Shown one piece after another: positions 45,759 through 54,259 of a DNA stretch of 64,000 bases. The DNA lies in the NCBI RefSeq assembly GCF_001524445.2, contig NZ_CP013418.1:1116001-1180000 (forward strand), written 5' to 3'. The translations under genes were made by a program, and so were the position numbers. The notes beneath the pieces were generated by a model. It ran no database searches and was not told where the DNA came from. It worked only from the letters and a program-made list of their open reading frames with translations. Position 1 is the stretch's first letter. Every line of letters begins with the position of its first letter. Source of the stretch: Burkholderia savannae (lineage in GTDB: Bacteria > Pseudomonadota > Gammaproteobacteria > Burkholderiales > Burkholderiaceae).

Positions 45759-46856
45759 TCAGGCCGCGCGATAACGCTCGAGCCAATGCGCATACGGCGC
45801 GGGCAGCGTCCACGACGCGCGCTCGACGCCGAGCTCGAGCGCCGCGCGATACGGCCAGTGCGGATCGGCGAGATGCGCGCGGCCGACCATCACGAGATCG
45901 AGCTGCCCGTCCTTCACGACGCGCTCGGCGAGCGCCGGCGTATCGATCCCCCACGCGGACGCGACGGGCAGTTGCGCTTCGCGGCGCACGCGTTCGGCCA
46001 CCGGCGCGAGAAACGCGGGGCCCCACGGAATGCGCGCGTCGGGCGTCGAGAAGCCGACCGTCACGCTCAACAGATCCAGCCCTTCCTGCTTGAAGCGCTT
46101 CGCGAGCCCGATCGATTCGGCGAGCGTCTCCTCGTCGCGGCCATCGTATTCGATCACGCCGAAGCGCGCGGTGAGCGGCAGGCGCTCCGGCCACACCTCG
46201 CGCACGGCCGCGAGCGTCTCGACGAGAAAGCGCCCGCGATTCTCCGCGGAGCCGCCGTATGCGTCGGTGCGGCGATTCGAATGCACCGAGAAGAAGCTCT
46301 GTGCGAGATAGCCGTGCGCGAAATGCAGTTCGAGCCATTCGAAGCCGGCGTCGCGCGCGCGCTTCGCGGCCGCGACGTAATCGGCCTTCACGCGCGCGAT
46401 GTCGTCCGGCGTCATTTCGTGCGGCACCTTCGACAGATGCGCTCCGTACGGCACCGCGGACGGCGCGATCGTCTGCCAGCCGCGCGCGTCGCCCGCGGCG
46501 ATGTGATCGTCGCCTTCCCACGGCCGGTTCGCGCTCGCCTTGCGGCCCGCATGCGCGAGCTGGATGCCGGGCACCGCGCCCGCCGCCTTGATCGCATCGA
46601 CCGAGCGCTCGAACGCGGCGGCCTGCTCGTCGTTCCAGAGCCCGGTGCAGCCCGGCGTGATGCGGCCTTCCGGCGACACCGCGGTCGCCTCGGCGATCAC
46701 GAGCCCCGCGCCGCCGCGCGCGACGCCCGCGAGATGCACGTGATGCCACTCGTTGGGCACGCCTTCCTCGGCGACGTACTGGCACATCGGCGGCACCGCG
46801 ATGCGGTTGCGCAGCTTGACGTCCTTCAGTTGAAACGGTTCGAACAATGCAGCCAT
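45759..46856 (-). CDS. Old-yellow-enzyme-type NADH:flavin oxidoreductase (YqjM/NemA class)
   Basis: 365 residues, with AAGGAGTAG before the ATG. It is of the thermophilic-like (YqjM) OYE subclass: Cys25 in PPMCQY tunes the flavin, and His178, His181 and Tyr183 in HFAHGY bind and protonate the substrate. It reduces activated double bonds such as N-ethylmaleimide or methacrolein with NAD(P)H via FMN. Downstream of a DJ-1-like gene and a NemR-like TetR gene on the same strand, it forms an electrophile-detoxification set. Its upstream region contains a long 8-bp repeat array. Confidence 0.92.
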   Translation of the reverse strand: MAALFEPFQLKDVKLRNRIAVPPMCQYVAEEGVPNEWHHVHLAGVARGGAGLVIAEATAVSPEGRITPGCTGLWNDEQAAAFERSVDAIKAAGAVPGIQLAHAGRKASANRPWEGDDHIAAGDARGWQTIAPSAVPYGAHLSKVPHEMTPDDIARVKADYVAAAKRARDAGFEWLELHFAHGYLAQSFFSVHSNRRTDAYGGSAENRGRFLVETLAAVREVWPERLPLTARFGVIEYDGRDEETLAESIGLAKRFKQEGLDLLSVTVGFSTPDARIPWGPAFLAPVAERVRREAQLPVASAWGIDTPALAERVVKDGQLDLVMVGRAHLADPHWPYRAALELGVERASWTLPAPYAHWLERYRAA

Positions 46857-47232
46857 CTACTACTCCTTCGATGTTCGTGTTTAGGGTCGGTGAGGTGACT
46901 CGAGTGACTCGGGTGACTCCACTCGGGTGATTCGGGTGATTCGGGTGATTCGGTGATTCGGTGACGCGGTGACGCGGTGACGCGGTGACGCGGTGACGCG
47001 GTGACGCGGTGACGCGGTGACACGGTAACGCGGTAACGCGGTAACGCGGTAATTCGGTGATTCCGTGACGCAGGTGATGCCGGTGATGCGGCGCGACGAC
47101 CTCGCCCGGCGATGCGCACGCACCGCGATGCAAATCGACGCGACTCGATCCGGCTCGATGCCTCGACGCGAGTTGAATCGACTCGACGAAAACGCCGCGG
47201 GCGACGCGCAACGCGGCCGCCCGCGCGGCGTA
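46857..47232. other. Repeat-bearing gap upstream of the OYE gene
   Basis: Between the DJ-1-like gene and the OYE gene. Apart from the repeat array, nothing is recognisable; the OYE ribosome binding site lies at its end. Confidence 0.7.
46896..47076. repeat. 8-bp tandem array (CGGTGACG), 14 units, with 9-bp flanks
   Basis: Units at 46951-47062 are mainly CGGTGACG with variants CGGTAACG and CGGTGATT arranged in blocks. A 9-bp GGGTGATTC-type stretch precedes (46896-46950). The array begins about 95 bp upstream of the OYE gene start, where a promoter would be expected. Length changes could alter expression or coupling to the upstream gene. Confidence 0.95.
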
Positions 47233-47913
47233 TTACTGCTCGAGCAGCTCGAGCAGCGCCTCGGCGACGGGCTCCGACGACGCCGGGTTCTGCCCGGTGA
47301 CGAGCAGCCCGTCGACGACCACGTGCGGCGCCCAGTCGGCCGCGCGCGAGTAATGGCCGCCGCTCGACTTCAGCATGTCTTCGACGAGGAACGGCACGAC
47401 CTCGGTGAGCTCGACGGCCGCCTCCTCGCTGTTCGAGAAGCCCGTGACGTTGCGGCCCTTCACGAGCGACGCGCCCGACGGGCCCTTCACGTTGCGCAGC
47501 ACGCCGGGCGCGTGGCAAACGGCCGCGACCGGCTTGTCCGTCGCGATCGCGCGCTCGATCAGCGCGATCGAATGACGGTCCTCGGCGAGATCCCACAACG
47601 GGCCGTGGCCGCCCGGGTAGAACACGGCGTCGTAATCGTCGATCGACACGTCGGCGAGCTTGCGCGTCGACGCAAGCGCGGCCTGCGCTTCGGCGTCCTT
47701 GTCGAAACGGCGCGTCGCGTCGGACTGCGACGCCGGATCGCTGCTCTTCGGATCGACGGGCGGCAGCCCGCCGCGCGGCGACGCGAGCGTCAGCTCGGCG
47801 CCCGCGTCCTTCAGCGCGTAGTACGGCGCGGCCAGCTCCTCGAGCCAGAAGCCGGTTTTCTTGCCGGTCGCGCCGAGCTCGTCGTGCGAAGTCAGGACTA
47901 CGAGAATCTTCAT
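47233..47913 (-). CDS. DJ-1/PfpI-family protein (HchA/glyoxalase-III-like)
   Basis: 226 residues from ATG at 47913, with AAGGAGGGC upstream; a longer frame is unsupported. Class-I-amidotransferase-like fold with nucleophile Cys133 in AVCHAPG and an acidic elbow-neighbour in FWLEELAAPY (Glu25/26). Related proteins convert methylglyoxal to lactate or protect against aldehydes. Together with the OYE and NemR-like genes this makes a reactive-aldehyde/electrophile response. Confidence 0.9.
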   Translation of the reverse strand: MKILVVLTSHDELGATGKKTGFWLEELAAPYYALKDAGAELTLASPRGGLPPVDPKSSDPASQSDATRRFDKDAEAQAALASTRKLADVSIDDYDAVFYPGGHGPLWDLAEDRHSIALIERAIATDKPVAAVCHAPGVLRNVKGPSGASLVKGRNVTGFSNSEEAAVELTEVVPFLVEDMLKSSGGHYSRAADWAPHVVVDGLLVTGQNPASSEPVAEALLELLEQ

Positions 47914-48127
47914 TTGGATGCCCTCCTTGATGTCTTGAGAATCAGGCGGCGCGGCCCGGACGGGCCCGCCGGCCATGCGCCGCCGAGGCGGCCGGCCGCC
48001 TGCTTGCCCGCGCCGCGAGATAGCGTGGGCTTCGCCGCGGCGTGCATCGAGTGCCGCCCCGCTGCCGGGCCACGTCGCGTTGCGCGGCTCGCGTGATGTC
48101 GTGCGTCATGTCGTGCGCCGCATCGCT

Positions 48128-48415
48128 TCAGTCCGTATCGGAGCAATCGGGCCTCGACGCGGCGTGCGCGCATCGCACGCCGGCACCGTGCGCGCTTCCC
48201 ACCGCCCGAATGTCCCGCCGCACGGCTTCGTCGACGCGCCCGCGGGCGCATTCCTCGGCGCGTTCATCGGCGCGTTCGTCGCCCCGCCTGTCATCGTCGA
48301 ACGGACGCGGCTTCGCGTCGGGCGCTTTCGGCGCTCGGCAAGCGTGGATCGATCGTGCATCGATCCGTTTGTCGAACCGGATTCGGATCGCGTTGCGATC
48401 GTCGAACTGTCGCAT
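48128..48415 (-). CDS. Possible small hypothetical protein
   Basis: 95-residue frame whose ATG lies 17 bp downstream of the NemR-like box, behind an AGAGGG. It starts MRQFDDRNAIRIRFDKRIDA and is rich in Arg, Asp and Ala. No domain is recognised. The position directly after a regulated promoter is the only argument for it; it may be leader sequence by chance open. Confidence 0.25.
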   Translation of the reverse strand: MRQFDDRNAIRIRFDKRIDARSIHACRAPKAPDAKPRPFDDDRRGDERADERAEECARGRVDEAVRRDIRAVGSAHGAGVRCAHAASRPDCSDTD

Positions 48416-48431
48416 GTTGCATGCCCTCTAA

Positions 48432-48446
48432 TAGACCAGTCGTCTA
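48432..48446 (-). promoter_or_regulatory. NemR-like operator box 1
   Basis: TAGACCAGTCGTCTA (TAGAC...GTCTA palindrome), identical to the box upstream of the TetR gene. Placed to control a minus-strand transcript entering the DJ-1-like and OYE genes. Confidence 0.8.
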
Positions 48447-48521
48447 TAAAATGACCGCAAAAAACGCGGCGGCGCGATTTCGACTTTCATCGTACGCGCC
48501 GCCGCGCATCGCAATTCGCGT

Positions 48522-49127
48522 TCAGCGTGCTCCCGGCAAACCGAGGATGCGCCGGGTGGTCGCCATCGCGATCGCGAGCGGCTCGCCGCTGCGCCAGATC
48601 TTTTCGATCAGCGTCGCGCCGACCCACAGCTCGTACAGCATCGCGGCCGTCTGCCGCGGGTCGAGATCGACCTTCAGCGAACCGTCTTCGAACGCCGCCG
48701 CGATGCACGCGGCGAGCCGCGCGACGATCTGCGACGTGCCGCGCTCGAGCGCCACGCGCATCGCTTCGGACAGATCGCAGACTTCCGCGCCGAGCTTCAC
48801 GACGAGGCACTTGCCTTCGGGGTCGTTGCCCGCCTGCATCTGCTGCCACTGGCCCCAGTAGCGCATCAGCCGGTCTGCCGCGGGGCCGGAGCCGCGCACG
48901 AGCAACGCGTCAAGGTGCGCGAGGTAGTCGGCGAAGTAGGACTCGAGGATCGCCTCGCCGAATGCCTCTTTCGACCCGAAATAATGGTAGAACGACCCCT
49001 TCGGGACGCCGGCCGCCGCCAGAATCTCGTTCAGGCCGACGCCCGTGAAGCCCTTGCAGAGCATGATGGGCTTGGCGGTGTCGAGGATGTGCTGCCGGAC
49101 GTCGGCGGTGGTGGCTGCTGCGTTCAT
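48522..49127 (-). CDS. nemR: TetR/AcrR-family repressor, NemR-like
   Basis: 201 residues from ATG at 49127; the long upstream frame is not supported and would overlap the operator. TetR helix-turn-helix (about 10-55; GLNEILAAAGVPKGSFYHYF). The C-terminal domain contains GKCLVVKLGAEVCDLSEAM with Cys107 and Cys117, resembling the redox/electrophile-sensing cysteine region of NemR. NemR represses itself, nemA and aldehyde-detoxifying genes. Here an identical 15-bp palindrome precedes both this gene and the DJ-1-like gene, matching that logic. Confidence 0.85.
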   Translation of the reverse strand: MNAAATTADVRQHILDTAKPIMLCKGFTGVGLNEILAAAGVPKGSFYHYFGSKEAFGEAILESYFADYLAHLDALLVRGSGPAADRLMRYWGQWQQMQAGNDPEGKCLVVKLGAEVCDLSEAMRVALERGTSQIVARLAACIAAAFEDGSLKVDLDPRQTAAMLYELWVGATLIEKIWRSGEPLAIAMATTRRILGLPGAR

Positions 49128-49475
49128 GAGGGTGGATGATAGCGCGAGATTAGACCAGTCGTCTAGCAACCGGAAATTGGCCCTGAGGCCGGCGCGGGAT
49201 GCGCTTGGCCGCACGGCTGAAAACGGCGGGACAAATCGGCGACGTCGGCGCGGTCCGGGCTTCGCGTTCTTGATCGCGCCGTCGCCCGTTGGCTGCTCGC
49301 CTATCGCGCGGCGGGCGCAACTTTGTCGTGTCGTGCGGTGCGTTGTCCGAGATCGGCCAGTTTCCGTCGTTAGCCATGGTCGGCGCACGATCAATCAAGC
49401 GGCTGCCTCGCTCAAGCAGCGGACCGCCTGCTGATTTTGCATGAACGACCGAGGCTCATGCGTTGCGCCGATCAA
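49128..49475. other. Intergenic stretch, 350 bp
   Basis: Holds NemR-like box 2. Otherwise no gene recognised; it marks the junction with the probably acquired segment. Confidence 0.6.
49151..49165 (-). promoter_or_regulatory. NemR-like operator box 2
   Basis: Identical 15-bp copy of box 1, 23 bp upstream of the regulator's ATG, as expected for autorepression. Confidence 0.85.
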
Positions 49476-49708
49476 CTATGGCGCAACCGATCCAAGCTCG
49501 TGCTCGCCGGTTGCCATGTAGCCTTGCCGTTCCCGACGGTATTGGACCGGCGAGACGCCGCGCGCCAACTTGAATGCGCGGCTGAAAGAAAATTCCGACC
49601 CATAACCAACGCGCGACGCGATTTCACCCAGCCGTAGCTCGGTTTCCTCCAGCAGCTGTGCAGCAATGCCCATGCGCCAACGCGTCAGGTACCGATCGAT
49701 ACCGGGTT
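49476..49708 (-). pseudogene. AraC-family regulator, C-terminal remnant
   Basis: Minus-strand frame reading RYLTRWRMGIAAQLLEETEL, RLGEIASRVGYGSEFSFSRA and FKLARGVSPVQYRRERQG. This is the final helix-turn-helix of a cupin-type AraC regulator. Everything before it is missing, and the fragment begins only a few bases after the DHA2 transporter's stop, which suggests a deletion or recombination junction. Confidence 0.8.
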
Positions 49709-49710
49709 CT

Positions 49711-51177
49711 TCAGGCAGGCCGCGAATCCGCGGCGGAAGATTGGAGCGCCGCGCCCGAGTGAGGAACCATCCAGGGCAGCCGGAGAGTGACGAGGAACAG
49801 CAGCGCGTGCAGAGCGCAAAGCAGGCTGAACGCCGCGACGAAGGCGCCGGACGTCGTCGCGGTATCGGGCGCGCCCGACAAACGCCACCCCAGGAAGGTC
49901 GCGCAGAGTGTCGTCAACGTCGGGCCGCCCAGGCGCTGAACGATGTTCATGGCGGTCGTCGCCATCGGCAGATCCTGGCGCGCCACTGACGCATAGCCCG
50001 ACGCGATCGACGGAATGCCGATGGCGCTGACACCGACACCCCGGATGAAGAGGCTCGCCGCCAGGACGGAGACGACCAGGCCGTGCCGGGACAGGAAGAC
50101 GAGCGGCAGAGTCCCTGCCAGAGCCGTGAGCGCGCCGCAGGCCGCGAGCTTGCGAATGCCGAACCGCTTCGTGAGACGGCCCATGAATGGATAGGCGCAC
50201 ATCATGCCCAATCCCAGAGGCGCAAGCAGCCAGCCGGTTCGGCCTGGCGACAGACCGCAGGCGCGGACCAGATAGACCGGAATCAGCATCTGGCCTGCGA
50301 AGGAGACGCCGTTGACCATGAACATGGTGGCGATCGACGTGGAAAACACCTTGCCCTTGAGCAGCCGAAGGTCGATCAGCGCGGCGTCACCCTTGGCCTG
50401 CGCCATACGGCAGAACAGCGCGAACATCACGACGGAGACAGCCAGGGCGACGACACCGATGCGCTCGCCCAGATGATCCGAACCGTAAAGGAACAGCACC
50501 AGCCCCGGCGATAGCAGGGTCAGCCCGAGCAGGTCGAGGCCGCGCGGCCGTGTCTCCTGCCGATCATCGGACAGGAATGCCGCCGCCAGTGCGAGCGCCA
50601 GGACGCCGACCGGCAGGTTGATGAGGAAAAGCCAACGCCAGGAGGCGAATTGGACGATCGCGCCGGCGACGACGGGCCCCAAGAGAGGCGCGAGCAGGAC
50701 CGGCAACGCGGCGACGCTGATCACCTGCGCCATCTGCTTGCCAGCGGCGCGGGCGATCATCATCTGCGCCATCGGCGCGAGCAGGCCGCCGCTCATGCCC
50801 TGGACGATACGGAAGGCCACCAGTGAATTCGCGGACCATGCCAGCCCGCACAGTGTCGAAGAGAGGGTAAAGGCCGCGAAGCACCAGAGATAGAGGGCCT
50901 TGGCGCCGATGCGATCGACGAGCCAGCCATTGAGCGGAAGCGTCAGCGCGAGCGCCAGCAGATAGCCGCTCGTCACCCACTGGATCGCAGAAAGGCTGAC
51001 GTGCAGATCGGCGGCAAGGCTCGCGAGCGATACGTTGACGACAGTAGCGTCGAGTTGCGCCATGAAGGAGCCGATGGCCGCGACACAGACCACTTTCCAC
51101 ACGCCGGAAGCGAGGCGATCGGCTTGACCGTCGCCCGCAGTCGACACCGGGGGGCTGTCCTTCGGCGGCAAACTCAT
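49711..51177 (-). CDS. MFS drug transporter, DHA2 (EmrB-like) family
   Basis: 488 residues with about 13-14 hydrophobic helices. The N-terminal AQLDATVVNVSLASLAADL motif (D in TM1) and the WRWLFLINLPVG motif C region are typical of DHA2 14-helix multidrug transporters. Start ATG overlaps the stop of the isochorismatase-like gene by 4 bp, so the two are co-translated. Third-position GC is visibly lower than in neighbours. Together with the MarR gene upstream it suggests an inducible efflux/detoxification operon of foreign origin. There is no EmrA partner. Confidence 0.9.
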   Translation of the reverse strand: MSLPPKDSPPVSTAGDGQADRLASGVWKVVCVAAIGSFMAQLDATVVNVSLASLAADLHVSLSAIQWVTSGYLLALALTLPLNGWLVDRIGAKALYLWCFAAFTLSSTLCGLAWSANSLVAFRIVQGMSGGLLAPMAQMMIARAAGKQMAQVISVAALPVLLAPLLGPVVAGAIVQFASWRWLFLINLPVGVLALALAAAFLSDDRQETRPRGLDLLGLTLLSPGLVLFLYGSDHLGERIGVVALAVSVVMFALFCRMAQAKGDAALIDLRLLKGKVFSTSIATMFMVNGVSFAGQMLIPVYLVRACGLSPGRTGWLLAPLGLGMMCAYPFMGRLTKRFGIRKLAACGALTALAGTLPLVFLSRHGLVVSVLAASLFIRGVGVSAIGIPSIASGYASVARQDLPMATTAMNIVQRLGGPTLTTLCATFLGWRLSGAPDTATTSGAFVAAFSLLCALHALLFLVTLRLPWMVPHSGAALQSSAADSRPA

Positions 51178-51731
51178 ACGCGATCAAGAAGGCTGACGAT
51201 CGCCTGCGTGGAGCCCGTTTCGCCCAATCGCGGAAATATCCGGGCGACGCTGTTATCGTGCGCCTCGAGGCTCATGTCGGTCATCGCGTCCAGCGCCAGG
51301 GTGACGTTGAACCCGAGTTCATAGGCGTGGCGGGCGGTCGATTCCACGCCGATGCTGGTGGCGACCCCGGCGAGCACCAACTGGGTAACGCCAAGAGCCT
51401 TCAACCGTGCCTCGAGATCGGTATTGGTGAAAGCGCCCCACGTCCTCTTGGTCACCAGCAGGTCGTCAGGCTGCGCGTTCAACTCAGGCACGAGATCCGC
51501 CCAATCCGCCGGCAAGCCTTCGAGGCTGTAGCTTCGTTCGGTCCGGCCGGGTGCGGCGCCCGTGACGTTGACCAGCACGACCGGCAAACCGCGGTTCCGG
51601 AACGCGGCGGTCAAGGCAGCGGCGCACGCGAGGACGCCGCCGATGGGATGGGCGACCGGCAGCCCGGCGATGCCTTTCTGAAGATCGATGGCGACCAGTG
51701 CCGTTCTCGGGTCGAGGGTCGTTACGCTCAT
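51174..51731 (-). CDS. Isochorismatase-fold hydrolase lacking the catalytic cysteine
   Basis: 185 residues from ATG at 51731 (AGGAG 9 nt upstream; an in-frame GTG lies three codons earlier). The fold is recognised from Asp16 in VAIDLQKG, Lys95 in VTKRTWGAF and the cis-peptide region AGVATSIGVESTARHAYELG. In cysteine hydrolases the residue after 'SI' is the nucleophilic Cys; here it is Gly128, as in true isochorismatases (EntB/PhzD). So either it acts on a vinyl-ether substrate or on something not needing the thiol. Co-translated with the DHA2 transporter. Confidence 0.82.
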   Translation of the reverse strand: MSVTTLDPRTALVAIDLQKGIAGLPVAHPIGGVLACAAALTAAFRNRGLPVVLVNVTGAAPGRTERSYSLEGLPADWADLVPELNAQPDDLLVTKRTWGAFTNTDLEARLKALGVTQLVLAGVATSIGVESTARHAYELGFNVTLALDAMTDMSLEAHDNSVARIFPRLGETGSTQAIVSLLDRV

Positions 51732-51818
51732 AATATGCACTCCTGATTTTATGCGGATGAGAAGAACCGCATGCCGGCGGCACTTCGCTGCCGGACGTAC
51801 TGCGCGCCGTTCGGAACG

Positions 51819-52262
51819 TTAAGAGTCGCCGAGCCGCCTGATAAGCGGAATAGCCGCGGCGAGCGTCTGGATCTCCGTCCGGTCGAAGCCCGCAAGCGCC
51901 GCGATCAGCCATTCGCGCTTGGCCACGGTATGCCGCCGACGCTCTTCAAGACCCTTCAAAGTGGCCGCGAACAGTATCTGGCGGCCGTCGGTCGGATGAG
52001 GCCGGCGCTCGACGCTCCCCTCTTCTTCGAGGCCGGCCAGAATCGACTTCATCGACTGGGGCTTCATCGATTCCGCGCGTGCAAGATCGGCCGTCGTCAT
52101 CGGGCCTTCACGTTCCAGCCGCGCCAGCACGCTCGACTGGGACAAGTTGAGTTCGCCGGGATTGGCTTCCGAGCGAAGCCTGCGCACCAGTTGGCCAATC
52201 GCCAACGTCAGGTCAGTGACGGTGAGTTCCAGCGAAGGATCGGATATGGGTGAACGAGTCAT
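51819..52262 (-). CDS. MarR-family transcriptional regulator
   Basis: 147 residues, winged helix-turn-helix (about 40-105) with LNLSQSSVLARLEREGPMTT and RRPHPTDGRQILF wing. First gene of the MarR / isochorismatase-like / DHA2 set on the minus strand (87 bp to the next start), and probably its repressor. A 12-bp palindrome lies just upstream of its ATG. Confidence 0.9.
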   Translation of the reverse strand: MTRSPISDPSLELTVTDLTLAIGQLVRRLRSEANPGELNLSQSSVLARLEREGPMTTADLARAESMKPQSMKSILAGLEEEGSVERRPHPTDGRQILFAATLKGLEERRRHTVAKREWLIAALAGFDRTEIQTLAAAIPLIRRLGDS

Positions 52263-52953
52263 GAGAGGAGCATAGAATACGACAGCTAAACTTGCAAGTT
52301 AAACTGCCTAAATTGCCGGTCCGCAAAGATTGACCGCCCAAAGGTTGGATGGGCGAGACGCTCTTCATCGAGCTTGCAATCGCGAATTGGCTTTGTTGGC
52401 AAAAAGGCCGTTCCCTGCGCGTAAGCGGACAAGCCTGCGGCGTGAGTCCGAGCGGCAGCGACGGATCGGCAAGCGCCGATCGCACGCCCCGAGGTCGATC
52501 GTCCGTGGACGCACGCACCTTCGCTTGATCCAGCCGCGCTGCCCCATGCCATGATCGCGCTCGTTGAATAGTCGGATGGCGCGCCGTCTCGCGCGCGCGG
52601 CGAGGCCTGGATGATCCGCTACGCCGGCGGACCGATCATTCAGCGTGTTCTTCTCCCCTTGTCGTTGCGAGAAAAGCGCCCTCTTGCCGAATGGAGACAA
52701 GAGGCAACGAGAAACCTATCCGGTCAGCACGATATCATTCACGGCCGCGAGCACCAGGCTGCGAGTCCGCCGGCGGTGATCCGCGCGTCGAAGCCCGATG
52801 CCGCGACGCCTCACGAACTTCGCCCAGGTATTCCAACCCGCGAGCCAGACGCATATCATTCGCGCATCGCGCATTTGCAGGGCCGCCGGCGCGCCACCTC
52901 CAACGGACGGGGCGGCGCGCTCGCCCGCGCGGCGCAGCACACAGGAATCCTCG
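52263..52953. other. Intergenic stretch, 690 bp
   Basis: Contains the MarR operator at 52289-52300. The rest has lower GC than surrounding genes and open frames without recognisable domains; it may include decayed acquired DNA, but I can identify no element. Confidence 0.5.
52289..52300. promoter_or_regulatory. 12-bp palindrome, candidate MarR operator
   Basis: Perfect palindrome AACTTGCAAGTT, flanked by TA and AA, 26 bp upstream of the MarR ATG. Size and AT-rich arms are typical of MarR operators; autorepression inferred. Confidence 0.65.
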
Positions 52954-54246
52954 ATGAACAACAAGCGTTACCGGACGGAACTCGTCGCCGCGCTGCTCTG
53001 GGCGGCGCTGTATCTCGCGACCGGCTACATCTCGCACGCGTTCAACGGCCCCGTGCGGCAGACGGGCTACATCTGGCTGCCGGCCGGCGTCACGATCGGC
53101 GCGTTCATGCTGCGCCCCGTGCGCGAATGGCCGACGCTGGCCGCCGCGTTCCTGGCCGCGCAGCTCGCGCTGACGGGCATCGAGCACGGCAACCTGTTCA
53201 ACGCGGCGCTGTTCACGATCGACGAGGTCGGCGCGGCCGCGCTCGCGGTAGGGTTCGTGCGGCGCATCCGTTTCTCGCTCGAAGGCCTGTATTTCCTGCG
53301 CTCGGTGATCCTGGCCGGCGTGATCGCGGGCGTGCTCGGCGCGATCGGCGGAGCGGCCTGGTACGCGCTCGTCAACGGCGCGTCGTTCATCGACGTCGGC
53401 CTCGTGTGGGCCGCGTCCGATTTCGTCGGCGTGCTGCTCGTCACGCCGGTGCTCGCGTCGTGGTCGCGCTTCCGCGCGCATCGCTCGGGCGATCACGAAC
53501 GCTTCGACCTGATGCTCGGCTTCGTCGCGTTCGCGCTGGTCGTGATCGGCGCCTTCGCGATCTTCGATGGCGACAGCGCGTCGAAATTCGGCATCGGCGC
53601 CGGCTTCGCGATGACCTACATCCCGCTGTTCCTGACCGTCGCGGTGGCGCTGCTGCTGGGCGGCCGCGCAGGCTCATCGTCGGTGCTCGCGCTCGCGCTG
53701 ATCGTGATCATGCAGACCGCGCAGGGCGACGGCCCGTTCGCGTCGCTCGACGCGCATCACGGCCGTTCGCTGCTCGAGGCCCAGCTCTATCTCGCGGTTG
53801 CGTCGCTGCTGGTGCTGACGGTGAGTACGCTGAAAACGACCCGAGAACGCGTGCACGAACACGCGGCGGTACTGCAGAACAATATGGAGCTCGCGCTCGC
53901 GAGCGCCGGCCAGATCGCGTACGTGCTCGATCCGCAATCCGGGCGAATCGACTGGAGCGGCGACGTCGAGCGCGTATTCGGCGTCGGCGTCGGCGCCTCG
54001 CAGATCGCAAGCGTATCGCGCGTGCTCGAACGCGTGCACCCCGGCGACCGCGACGCGCTGCGCGACTACTGGCGCGCCGAGATCGCGGGCGAGGAGCGCG
54101 CGTCGCTGTCGCTGCGCGTCGTGCGGCGCGACGGCGGCACGCAGACGATCACCGACCACGGCGCGCCGCTGCTCGACTCGAACGTCGACGTGACGGTCGT
54201 CGCGGGCGTCTGGCAAATCGAGCGCGTGTGGCCGGCGGACGAATGA
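52954..54246 (+). CDS. MASE1 membrane sensor with PAS domain, no output domain
   Basis: 430 residues from ATG at 52954 (CAGGAA upstream). Residues about 8-300 form about eight membrane helices of the MASE1 type (GYIWLPAGVTIGAFMLRP; LVWAASDFVGVLLVTPVL). After a short coiled coil a PAS fold follows (about 310-425; MELALASAGQIAYVLDPQSG, with VHPGDRDALRDYWR). The protein stops after the PAS domain, with no GGDEF, EAL, histidine kinase or methyl-accepting domain, which MASE1 proteins usually carry. It lies 13 bp upstream of the hydrolase gene, so they may act together. Confidence 0.82.
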   Translation: MNNKRYRTELVAALLWAALYLATGYISHAFNGPVRQTGYIWLPAGVTIGAFMLRPVREWPTLAAAFLAAQLALTGIEHGNLFNAALFTIDEVGAAALAVGFVRRIRFSLEGLYFLRSVILAGVIAGVLGAIGGAAWYALVNGASFIDVGLVWAASDFVGVLLVTPVLASWSRFRAHRSGDHERFDLMLGFVAFALVVIGAFAIFDGDSASKFGIGAGFAMTYIPLFLTVAVALLLGGRAGSSSVLALALIVIMQTAQGDGPFASLDAHHGRSLLEAQLYLAVASLLVLTVSTLKTTRERVHEHAAVLQNNMELALASAGQIAYVLDPQSGRIDWSGDVERVFGVGVGASQIASVSRVLERVHPGDRDALRDYWRAEIAGEERASLSLRVVRRDGGTQTITDHGAPLLDSNVDVTVVAGVWQIERVWPADE

Positions 54247-54259
54247 GCGAGCGGGCGAC

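Larger units (their letters stand above)
47914..48521. other. 600-bp gap with NemR-like box
   Basis: Contains the 15-bp box at 48432-48446 and a possible promoter overlapping it; a transcript from there would have a leader of about 500 nt before the DJ-1-like gene. One small open frame inside it is listed separately. Confidence 0.6.

Noticed and set aside
45515..45793. Possible small minus-strand gene between the OYE gene and its terminator
   Set aside because: It overlaps the OYE 3' end, is Ala/Gly/Arg-rich and has no ribosome binding site; more likely 3' untranslated region.
52365..52700. Possible transposase remnant in the gap before the MASE1 gene
   Set aside because: The lower-GC text suggested mobile DNA, but no transposase motif, inverted terminal repeat or target duplication could be found.
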